A stretch of 8,125 nucleotides of DNA from Methylotenera_A sp031369365 (GTDB lineage Bacteria; Pseudomonadota; Gammaproteobacteria; Burkholderiales; Methylophilaceae). Below, in pieces: positions 1-6,416 of this stretch (its first letter is position 1; each line of letters begins with the position of its first letter). The stretch is taken from the NCBI GenBank assembly GCA_031369365.1, contig JANMOP010000015.1:1-8125 (forward strand), written 5' to 3'. The position numbers and the translations under genes were made by a program. Below the pieces are notes generated by a model. The model was not told the DNA's origin, did no database searches, and was given only the letters and a program-made list of their open reading frames with translations.

Positions 1-1
1 T

Positions 2-2290
2 GAAAAAGGAATGGCCTTATTAGAGAAAGATCCCGATAAAGCGAAACTAGAGTTTCAAAATGCGCTGCAAATTAAAAAGAATATGACTAAAGCCATGTAT
101 GGCATAGCGCTTGTGGCTGAGCAGAAAGGCGACTGGAAAGCCACTTTTGGATTGATGGATAAAGTGCTTCAGCAAGATCCTAAGCATGTGGAGGCGTTGG
201 TGAAAACTGGCCAACTTTTATTAGGAGGCGGAAAACTAGATGTTGCGCTAGAAAGAAGTAATAGAGCATTAGAACTTGATAAAAATAATGTGCCAGCACT
301 AAATTTACATGCGGCTGTGCAATTAAAATTAGGTGATTCAAAAGGTGCAATAGAATATGCAAATTTAGCGTTAGCTAAAGATCCAGGCAATCAAGATGCT
401 TATGTGGTTTTAGCATCTGAAAGATTGTTAGCGAAGGATGAAGCGAAAGCGATTGAATTTTTAGATAAGGCTTTGGCAAAAAATGAGAAAAATTTATCTA
501 TTCATTTAATCAAAATTAAAGCACTAGAAAACTTATCACGAACTAAAGAGGTGGAGCAAAACCTGCAAAGGGTGATTAAGCTATTCCCAGACTCTGCATA
601 TGCAAGAAAAACTTACGCGCAATTCTTATTAAAATTTGAGCGCAAAGCAGAGGCGGAGCAGCAATTGCGAGCTATTGCTGCGTCAGCACCTGACGACATA
701 CAACCTAAATTGGATGTGGTTAAATTTTTAATCGCAACAAAGGGCGCTGAAGCAGGGCGTAAAGAATTAGAGAGTTTTGTAAAAAAAGAACCTGAAAATT
801 ATGACTTGGCTTTTGCTTTAGTTGATTTATATCGCGCACAAAAGAACCCGACAGATGAAGATAAGTTATTAAATCAAATTTCTGAAAAAGCAGAAGACAC
901 CGCTAATGGGTTTAAAGCCCGTGGATTGATTGCTTATAAGCTTATATTGGCAGGTAAAAAAGATGAGGCCAGCAAGTTGCTAAACACAATATTAGAGGCC
1001 GATAAAAGTAATCAGCAAGCGCTTACGCTAAGAGCGAGTTTGGCTATAGATGCGAAAAACTATGACGCTGCAATTGCAGATTTGCGCACAGTGCTGAGCG
1101 ACTCGCCTGAGTTTAGTAAAGCCGCACTGATGTTAGCGAAAGCGCATGAAGCTTCTGGATTACCTGAGTTAGCTGAAGAGCATTATTTAAGGGCTTTTGA
1201 GTCAAGCAAATTAACCCCAGAATATGGGTTGCCTTATGTGGATTTTCTGATGCGTCGCAAGCAACCAGAGCGTGCCGAAAAAGCACTTCAAAACATGTCG
1301 GATGCTAATCCTAACGACGCTTTTGTGATGCGTGCTTTAGCACAATTTAAAATATCGCGCGGAGATTTTGTTGGGGCGCAAGAATTGGCAGATAAAGCAA
1401 AAAAAGTCGGCGCTAACAGCACGGTTACCGATCAAATACTGGGTGCAATTTCATTGAGTAAAAGCGACACTGAAGGCACGATAAGTGCTTTTAAACGCGC
1501 ATTTGAAGCCAATCCAAATGATTCGGAATCCCTCGTGGTGATTGTTAAAAGCTATGTGCAAGCTGGCAAAACTAAAGAGGCGCTTGTCTTCATAGACGAT
1601 GTATTAAAAGCCAATCCAAGTAATATGGTGGCAAAAATTATTCAAGGACAGCTTTACACGCTAGCAGGCAATCAGCAACAAGCCAGTCAAGTGTTTAATG
1701 AAATCATCCAAGCACAGCCCAATAACCCTGCGGGCTATCAACAGCTCGCTTTATTACAACAGAGCCAGAATCAAATGGCTGAAGCTGAAGTTACAGTCAA
1801 TAAAGGCTTAATTGCATCACCTAAAGATTTTGCATTAAAACTTTCGCAAGCCAGTATTTTTGAGGCAACCAAACGATTTGACGAGGCGATTAAAGTCTAT
1901 GAAGAAATGATTTTAGTCAGACCTGATTCAGATATTTTAGCTAATAATTTGGCTAGCTTACTCACAGACCATCGAACTGACAAAGCAAGTATGGACCGCG
2001 CTTATGAGTTAGCTAAAATTTCCAAAGATAGTCAAATACCACAGTTTTTAGATACTTATGGCTGGGCTAGCTACAAAACTGGCAAGCTTGACGAGGCAGA
2101 AAATGCATTGAAAAAGGCAATAGCCAAATCACCAGAAGTTGCTATTTTTCATTATCATTTAGCTAAGATATACCTTGCCAAAAATGATAATGCACAAGCA
2201 AAACAAGCATTGCAAAATGTAATTAAATATTCTAATAATCAGCAGATTAATGAAAAAGATGAAGTTAATCAATTACTTAAAAATTTATAA
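2..2290 (+). CDS. prsT: PrsT-like TPR-repeat protein of the exosortase/PEP-CTERM EPS system (5' end missing)
   Basis: The frame is open from base 2 with no upstream stop, so the methionine at position 11 is probably internal and the real start, with any lipoprotein signal peptide, lies before the window. The 762 visible residues are almost entirely helical tetratricopeptide repeats with a period near 34 residues (many A..L...G....A...A.....P units). The C-terminal unit has the DTYGWASYKTGKLDEAENAL pattern common in bacterial TPR proteins. Family knowledge: PrsT proteins are roughly 900-residue TPR lipoproteins found next to exosortase genes, thought to act as periplasmic scaffolds in exopolysaccharide assembly or PEP-CTERM protein sorting. 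The PrsT call depends on length, repeat content and the ATPase and exosortase genes downstream; repeats alone would only support 'TPR protein'. The next gene starts 23 bases after the stop, consistent with one operon. No frameshift was seen. Confidence 0.82.
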   Translation, partial: EKGMALLEKDPDKAKLEFQNALQIKKNMTKAMYGIALVAEQKGDWKATFGLMDKVLQQDPKHVEALVKTGQLLLGGGKLDVALERSNRALELDKNNVPALNLHAAVQLKLGDSKGAIEYANLALAKDPGNQDAYVVLASERLLAKDEAKAIEFLDKALAKNEKNLSIHLIKIKALENLSRTKEVEQNLQRVIKLFPDSAYARKTYAQFLLKFERKAEAEQQLRAIAASAPDDIQPKLDVVKFLIATKGAEAGRKELESFVKKEPENYDLAFALVDLYRAQKNPTDEDKLLNQISEKAEDTANGFKARGLIAYKLILAGKKDEASKLLNTILEADKSNQQALTLRASLAIDAKNYDAAIADLRTVLSDSPEFSKAALMLAKAHEASGLPELAEEHYLRAFESSKLTPEYGLPYVDFLMRRKQPERAEKALQNMSDANPNDAFVMRALAQFKISRGDFVGAQELADKAKKVGANSTVTDQILGAISLSKSDTEGTISAFKRAFEANPNDSESLVVIVKSYVQAGKTKEALVFIDDVLKANPSNMVAKIIQGQLYTLAGNQQQASQVFNEIIQAQPNNPAGYQQLALLQQSQNQMAEAEVTVNKGLIASPKDFALKLSQASIFEATKRFDEAIKVYEEMILVRPDSDILANNLASLLTDHRTDKASMDRAYELAKISKDSQIPQFLDTYGWASYKTGKLDEAENALKKAIAKSPEVAIFHYHLAKIYLAKNDNAQAKQALQNVIKYSNNQQINEKDEVNQLLKNL

Positions 2291-2313
2291 CTATTTAGTT
2301 TGGATAGCAAGAA

Positions 2314-3132
2314 ATGTATGAAGCCTTTTATGGATTAAAAGAAAAACCTTTTACAATTCAGCCCGATCCAGAGTTTCTATTTTTTAGTCTACGCCATAGC
2401 ATGGCTTACGCCATGCTGGAGTATGGCGTTCAAAATCGTGCTGGCTTTTCAGTTATTTGTGGTGATATTGGCTGTGGTAAAACAACACTGGTGCGGCATT
2501 TGCTCAATAACTTGGGTGACGAGTTAACGGTTGGTATTGTCTACAACACACATCAACACATCGAAGATTTATTGAGTTGGATTATGTTGGCATTTGGGCA
2601 ACCATACGAGGGTAAATCACATTTGGCTTTATATGACGCTTTCCAGCAATTTTTAATTAAGTCCTATGTTGATGGTAAACGGGTGGTGCTGATTATAGAC
2701 GAGGCGCAAAACCTGAGCCCAGGCGCTTTAGAATCTTTACGTATGCTATCTAATATTAATGCAGATAAAGATCAGCTATTGCAAATAATACTCGTAGGTC
2801 AGCCACAGCTAAGAGATTTATTACGCCGCCCAGATCTACAACAGTTTTTTCAGCGCGTATCAGTCGATTTTTTTATTCCGCCGCTAGAAGCCTATGAGGT
2901 TGATAAATATATTTCACATCGCCTACATGTTGCTGGGCGCGATATGCCATTATTTACACCTGCAGCAACGCGCGCTATAGGCGAGGCAGCAAAAGGTATT
3001 CCACGTAGTATCAATATTCTTTGTGATATGGCTTTAGTTTATGGCTACTCCACCAATGCCGAAAAAGTCGATATTAATTTGGTGCGCGAGGTGATTAAAG
3101 ATCGAAGTGAGTTTGGTGTTCTTGGCCTTTAG
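2314..3132 (+). CDS. XrtA/PEP-CTERM system-associated ExeA-like AAA ATPase
   Basis: A 272-residue P-loop ATPase. It begins MYEAFYGLKEKPF, the typical opening of ExeA/GspA-like and XrtA-associated ATPases. Walker A is GDIGCGKT (residues 50-57), Walker B is VVLIIDE (124-130, D129/E130), a sensor-1-like ILVGQPQL lies at 159-166, an R181 region could serve as arginine finger, and a sensor-2-like GIPRSIN lies at 228-234. The protein ends soon after the AAA lid, with no C-terminal peptidoglycan-binding domain and no membrane segment, so it is probably cytoplasmic. That is the usual size of the ATPase that accompanies exosortase A, as opposed to longer GspA-type proteins. Its exact role is unsettled; it is thought to energise or regulate the EPS/exosortase machinery. 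The ATG is preceded by GGA at 2302-2304, a modest ribosome site. It lies between prsT and the glycosyltransferase, in line with one operon. Confidence 0.87.
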   Translation: MYEAFYGLKEKPFTIQPDPEFLFFSLRHSMAYAMLEYGVQNRAGFSVICGDIGCGKTTLVRHLLNNLGDELTVGIVYNTHQHIEDLLSWIMLAFGQPYEGKSHLALYDAFQQFLIKSYVDGKRVVLIIDEAQNLSPGALESLRMLSNINADKDQLLQIILVGQPQLRDLLRRPDLQQFFQRVSVDFFIPPLEAYEVDKYISHRLHVAGRDMPLFTPAATRAIGEAAKGIPRSINILCDMALVYGYSTNAEKVDINLVREVIKDRSEFGVLGL

Positions 3133-3133
3133 T

Positions 3134-3154
3134 TTTTCAGTAATTAACTGAAAA
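3134..3154. repeat. Perfect 8-bp inverted repeat between the ATPase and glycosyltransferase genes
   Basis: TTTTCAGT (3134-3141) and ACTGAAAA (3147-3154) are exact reverse complements separated by AATTA. The repeat starts two bases after the ATPase stop and ends nine bases before the glycosyltransferase ATG. It is AT-rich, and no T-run follows on the plus strand, so it is not a convincing terminator. It could be an intra-operon mRNA hairpin affecting stability or the next gene's initiation. A chance palindrome in AT-rich sequence cannot be excluded. Confidence 0.4.
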
Positions 3155-3163
3155 TTGTAAATA

Positions 3164-4399
3164 ATGACACCATTAAAGATTTTAATTGTTTGTGAACATG
3201 CTTCAAATGCTTATGGCGGTGAGGCAATATTGCCGCTTAATTATTTTAGATATTTAACAAAAAGCCAACACATTGTTTATTTAATTACACACGATAGAGT
3301 TAAGGCATCTATGCTCAAGATGTTAGAAATCAATCAGAATCATATATTTTATGTGCCAGACACGTGGGCGCATCAATTTTTGAACAAATACGCCAATAAA
3401 TTGCCAGCAAGATTTTCCGCAGTTACTCTGGGGTTTGTTATTCATTTGCTAACACAAACCTACCAGCGCAAATTAGTTAAAAAAATTGTAAAAAATAAAC
3501 AAATTGATTTAATTCATGAGCCCGCACCAGTTTCTGCTGTGCAGCCATCTGCAATGTTTGGCTTTGGTGTGCCTGTAATAATTGGCCCTATGAATGGCGG
3601 AATGTCATTTCCACCTGCTTTTCAATATATGGCAGGTTGGTCAGAGCGTATTTTATATCAGCTTATTCGCATGTTTACTTCTGTTTACAATTTCATAATT
3701 CCAGGAAAATTTTTTGCTGATGTGTTGCTAGTGGCCAATAAAAGAACACTGCGCGCCTTGCCTAAGCTTAGATTGGGTAAAGTTGTAGAGTTGGTAGAAA
3801 ATGGTGTTTTTTCCGTTTTAGAGTCACCTAAGGCAGTGTCGCAATCATCACAAATAAACGTGCTGTATGTTGGGCGTTTAATAGATTTGAAAATGATTGA
3901 TATTGCCATTGATGCGGTGATGAAATGCAGCGGTGATATTAAACTAACTATTTTAGGGGACGGACCTTTACGCGAGCATCTTATGGAATATGCGCAGACT
4001 AACGCAGCTGGTAAGGTGCAGTTTTTAGGCGCTGTGCCTCATGCAGAAATTAATCAATATTATGATAATGCTGATGTGTTTGTATTGCCCAGTGTACGTG
4101 AATGTGGTGGTGCGGTGGTGTTAGAAGCGATGGCGCGTGGTTTACCAGTCATTGCAGTCAATTGGGGTGGCCCTGCGGATTATATTACTGAAGAGACTGG
4201 TTTCTTGATTGAACCTAAATCTAGAACTTATATGGTAGAAGAGTTTGCTCGAGTCATTGAACAACTTGCAGAACAGCCATTGTTGCGTTACAAAATAGGT
4301 GAGGCCGCTATCCAACGTGTAAAACAACATTTTCTTTGGGATGAAAAAATACATAATATTGTTGATATTTATCAAAAGGTTATAAATAAAAAATTATGA
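3164..4399 (+). CDS. GT4-family glycosyltransferase (GT-B fold), probably EPS synthesis
   Basis: A 411-residue retaining glycosyltransferase of GT-B fold. The N-terminal Rossmann half opens with KILIVCEHASNAYGGE, where the Gly-Gly-Glu loop is typical of GT4 enzymes. The C-terminal half carries VLYVGRLIDLKMID (residues 233-246; R238 and K243 are the likely nucleotide-sugar phosphate contacts) and the E-x7-E motif, E313 to E321, in RECGGAVVLEAMARGLPVI. No transmembrane segment is evident, so it probably acts on a lipid-linked acceptor at the cytoplasmic face of the inner membrane. Donor sugar and linkage cannot be read from sequence. The start is well fixed: an in-frame TAA lies two codons upstream, and the first strand of the fold begins at once. 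No good Shine-Dalgarno precedes it. Its stop overlaps the exosortase start (ATGA), so the two are probably translationally coupled. Confidence 0.88.
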   Translation: MTPLKILIVCEHASNAYGGEAILPLNYFRYLTKSQHIVYLITHDRVKASMLKMLEINQNHIFYVPDTWAHQFLNKYANKLPARFSAVTLGFVIHLLTQTYQRKLVKKIVKNKQIDLIHEPAPVSAVQPSAMFGFGVPVIIGPMNGGMSFPPAFQYMAGWSERILYQLIRMFTSVYNFIIPGKFFADVLLVANKRTLRALPKLRLGKVVELVENGVFSVLESPKAVSQSSQINVLYVGRLIDLKMIDIAIDAVMKCSGDIKLTILGDGPLREHLMEYAQTNAAGKVQFLGAVPHAEINQYYDNADVFVLPSVRECGGAVVLEAMARGLPVIAVNWGGPADYITEETGFLIEPKSRTYMVEEFARVIEQLAEQPLLRYKIGEAAIQRVKQHFLWDEKIHNIVDIYQKVINKKL

Positions 4400-5943
4400 A
4401 TACACTATTTTTACATGTTAGAAATAATTTAAGGCTAATTTTGTTTGTCGTTGTGGCCATTTTCTTACTCTTTGTTTTCGATGCGGCCTTTAAAGAGTTG
4501 GTGGGTAGAGTGACTGGTGAAGAAAGATACACGCATGGACCGCTTGTATTTTTAATAGCACTCTATTTAGTTTGGATTAAACGCTTTGAGTTAGGTTTAT
4601 CCAACAATGGTGCCTGGTACGGTGTATTAATTGTACTTTTATCGGGCATCACCTTAATGATAGGTGAATTAAGCGCGATTTGGACCATTGTGCAATATTC
4701 GGCTGTATTGCTATGCTTTGGCTTAGCTTGGACTATGATGGGTTATCAAATCAAAAAAATAGCTATTCCATTTTTACTTGTTTTGCTAGTTATCCCCTTG
4801 CCTTATATGCTTGATGTCATGCTGTCAGGCAAAATGCAGCTGATATCTTCTAACTTGGGAGTAAGCATCAGTCGCTTACTTGGCATGTCGGTGTACCAAG
4901 AAGGCAATGTGATTGATTTGGGTGTGTATAAACTGCAAGTGGTAGAAGCTTGTAGCGGCTTAAATTATATGTACCCTTTAATGACGATTGGCCTATTAAT
5001 GGGCTATCTTTATAAAGCGCCGTTCTACTTGCGGGCGCTGTTATTTTTATCTAGCGTTCCCATCAGCGTAGTGATGAACAGCGCCAGAATCGCCATGGTG
5101 GCGGTGTTTGTCAATTATTCTGGCATCGAGGCGGCAGAAGGTTTCATGCACTATTTTGAAGGCTGGATTATATTTTTAATTTGCATTGGCTTAATATTAT
5201 TAGAAGTTAAAATATTTAACAAATTGCTTAAAAACAATCGCTCAATAGCAGATTCATTTGATTATTTAGAGACAAAAGGGTCGCAGAATTCGTCTCAAAC
5301 TATGATTGCTTATGATAAAAAACCTATTTACGTGGCACTTGCTATCATTTTAGCTGCTTCCATATCGACACTATCCATTCACCACCGAGATGAAATTATT
5401 CCTAAACGCGAAACTTTTGCTACTTTTCCACTAGAAATTAATGGGTGGAATGGGCGCAAGTATGATTTTGCCAACAATGAAAATGAAATATTAAAACTTA
5501 AAGACTATTTTTTAGCTAATTTTAACAAAGCAAATACTAATATTGATGTGTATTTAGGTTATACCGATTCGCAGCGCGCTGGCTTTGTGCCGCATTCGCC
5601 CAAAGCCTGTATTCCAGGCGGTGGCTGGGAAATCACCGATACTAAGTTGCAAAGCATTAGCATAGACAGTGAAAATACTTTTAAAGTAACGCGCATGTTA
5701 ATCAGTAAAGGCGCATCAAAACAACTGATTTATTATTGGTTTCATCAACGCGGTCGAAATCTGTCTAATGAGTTTCCAATGAAATTTGCCTTGCTTTACG
5801 ATGCCATTAAAATGAATAGAACAGACGGCGCAATCGTGCGTTACAGCACGGTGGTGCGTAAATCTGAGCTTGAGGCTGATATTGCACTGACCGAATTTAT
5901 TCGCCTGAGTTATCCTTTATTTCCTAGGTTTATCCCCAACTAA
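4396..5943 (+). CDS. xrtA: Exosortase A fused to an EpsI domain
   Basis: A 515-residue multispanning inner-membrane protein. Residues 1-275 are an exosortase with about eight hydrophobic segments and all three family active-site residues: C186 in VVEACSGLN, R231 in VVMNSARIA and H252 in FMHYFEGW. A linker (about 276-309) leads to a further membrane anchor (about 311-328) and an EpsI domain to the end, with YLGYTDSQ, HSPKACIPGGGW (400-411) and the FHQRGR/RTDGAIVRYST region. Family knowledge: exosortases are thought to recognise C-terminal PEP-CTERM tails, cleave them and hand the protein to the envelope or EPS matrix; the EpsH-EpsI fusion is typical of XrtA in betaproteobacteria. The EpsI role is poorly defined. 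The gene overlaps the glycosyltransferase stop by ATGA and is followed without a gap by the galE remnant. It appears intact. XrtA rather than another subtype is inferred from the fusion and the ATPase/PrsT neighbours. Confidence 0.92.
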   Translation: MNTLFLHVRNNLRLILFVVVAIFLLFVFDAAFKELVGRVTGEERYTHGPLVFLIALYLVWIKRFELGLSNNGAWYGVLIVLLSGITLMIGELSAIWTIVQYSAVLLCFGLAWTMMGYQIKKIAIPFLLVLLVIPLPYMLDVMLSGKMQLISSNLGVSISRLLGMSVYQEGNVIDLGVYKLQVVEACSGLNYMYPLMTIGLLMGYLYKAPFYLRALLFLSSVPISVVMNSARIAMVAVFVNYSGIEAAEGFMHYFEGWIIFLICIGLILLEVKIFNKLLKNNRSIADSFDYLETKGSQNSSQTMIAYDKKPIYVALAIILAASISTLSIHHRDEIIPKRETFATFPLEINGWNGRKYDFANNENEILKLKDYFLANFNKANTNIDVYLGYTDSQRAGFVPHSPKACIPGGGWEITDTKLQSISIDSENTFKVTRMLISKGASKQLIYYWFHQRGRNLSNEFPMKFALLYDAIKMNRTDGAIVRYSTVVRKSELEADIALTEFIRLSYPLFPRFIPN

Positions 5944-6244
5944 ATGGCTATACTGGTTACTGGCGGCATCGGCTATACAGGCACTCACACTTGTGTAGCG
6001 CTATTAAACGCTGATTTTGATGTTGTACATTAGATAATTTTTAATGGCAAACCTGATGCAATTCGTCGTTCAAAAAAGCACCGCTAAGCCAGTAAGGCTT
6101 GTAAGCATTAGTGTGTGTGATTAAGATAGCTAAAGCGCGATTTTTAAACAACACAATTGCGCTGCTGTTCATTTTTCAGGGGTTTAAAGCGGTGGGCGCA
6201 TTGGTAGCAAAAACCAATCACAAAACCCGCAAGGCTACAATTAG
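5944..6244 (+). pseudogene. galE: Decayed UDP-glucose 4-epimerase (galE) with frameshifts, stops and a large internal deletion
   Basis: The ATG follows the exosortase TAA directly. Pieces matching GalE appear in the right order but in changing frames: 5944-6027 gives MAILVTGG, GYTGTHTC and ALLNADFDVV (Rossmann start); 6030-6041 gives LDNF in a second frame; 6043-6066 gives NGKPDAIR back in the first; 6068-6121 gives VQKSTAKPVRLV in the third, then stops at 6122 and 6131; 6134-6181 gives IFKQHNCAAVHFSG in that frame; 6183-6212 gives FKAVGALVAK after one extra base in a G-run; 6212-6244 gives NQSQNPQGYN and a stop, the usual GalE C-terminus. About 93 N-terminal and 10 C-terminal residues remain of a usual ~338, so roughly 230 codons, with the catalytic Ser and YxxxK, are missing. 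GalE interconverts UDP-glucose and UDP-galactose, a precursor step for polysaccharide. It was probably once the next gene of this EPS operon. The match was judged from memory of GalE sequences, not by alignment software. Confidence 0.85.
6072..6113 (-). terminator. Possible rho-independent terminator for the tRNA-Leu transcript
   Basis: Read on the minus strand, AAGCC-TTACT-GGCTT (6100-6086) forms a 5-bp hairpin. It can be extended with bulges by GCT/AGC and CAC/GTG pairs, and is followed at once by C and six T residues (6077-6072). It lies about 160 bases past the tRNA 3' end, which is far for a tRNA, and inside the galE remnant, where it may be a chance structure. No better hairpin with a T-run was found nearer the tRNA. 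Confidence 0.3.
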
Positions 6245-6271
6245 CGTTACAATATTACTGTATGAATTAAC

Positions 6272-6356
6272 TGGTGCCCAGAAGAGGACTCGAACCTCCA
6301 CATCTTTCGATACAGGTATCTGAAACCTGCGCGTCTACCAATTCCGCCATCTGGGC
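6272..6356 (-). tRNA. tRNA-Leu (anticodon CAG)
   Basis: Read on the minus strand from 6356: acceptor GCCCAGA pairs with TCTGGGC, the D arm carries GCG...AATTGGTAGAC...GCG, the anticodon stem CAGGT/ACCTG closes the loop TTCAGAT (CAG anticodon at 6322-6320), a long class II variable arm has ATC-GAAA-GAT, the T arm contains GGTTCGAGTCC, then discriminator A (6275) and encoded CCA (6274-6272). The long variable arm and discriminator A fit leucine. It decodes CUG, and G-ending wobble reading is not expected beyond that. Its 3' end faces the galE remnant and EPS operon; its 5' end faces rnr, which is read the other way. All arms look intact. Confidence 0.97.
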
Positions 6357-6381
6357 TATTATTCATAGCTAATTGAATAAT

Positions 6382-6416
6382 GCCCCGAATTTTATAGAAA
6401 GCACATCACTTGTCAA
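6382..6416 (-). promoter_or_regulatory. Sigma70-type promoter of tRNA-Leu with GC-rich discriminator
   Basis: On the minus strand, a perfect -35 TTGACA (6416-6411) is followed after 16 bases by TAAAAT (6394-6389), one mismatch from TATAAT, then a G/C-rich TCGGGGC stretch (6388-6382). Transcription would start near 6382, giving a leader of about 25 bases before the tRNA. Family knowledge: a GC-rich discriminator is a hallmark of stable-RNA promoters under stringent (ppGpp) control in proteobacteria, so growth-rate control is inferred. The -35 box overlaps the rnr start codon. Confidence 0.72.

Noticed and set aside
11..13. ATG at position 11 as the start of the TPR protein
   Set aside because: The frame is open upstream to base 2, the sequence begins in the middle of a TPR unit, and no signal peptide is seen, so the gene most likely starts before the window.
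169..390. Minus-strand reading frames opposite prsT
   Set aside because: They lie wholly inside the TPR gene, which has a clear repeat structure on the plus strand; no recognisable protein or ribosome site.
6200..6218. 6-bp inverted repeat ATTGGT/ACCAAT near the tRNA 3' side as a terminator
   Set aside because: No T-run follows on either strand and the T residues are in the loop; it is better explained as part of the galE remnant junction.
6111..6323. 70-codon plus-strand reading frame between the exosortase gene and rnr
   Set aside because: It mixes a frame of the galE remnant (the FKAVGALVAK part) with the antisense of tRNA-Leu (the KRTRTSTSFDTG part is a well-known spurious translation of tRNA genes). 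It has no ribosome site and ends inside the tRNA.
6373..6398. Plus-strand TTGAAT ... TATAGA as an rnr promoter
   Set aside because: Spacing is only 14 bases and the start site would fall at or after the TTG codon.
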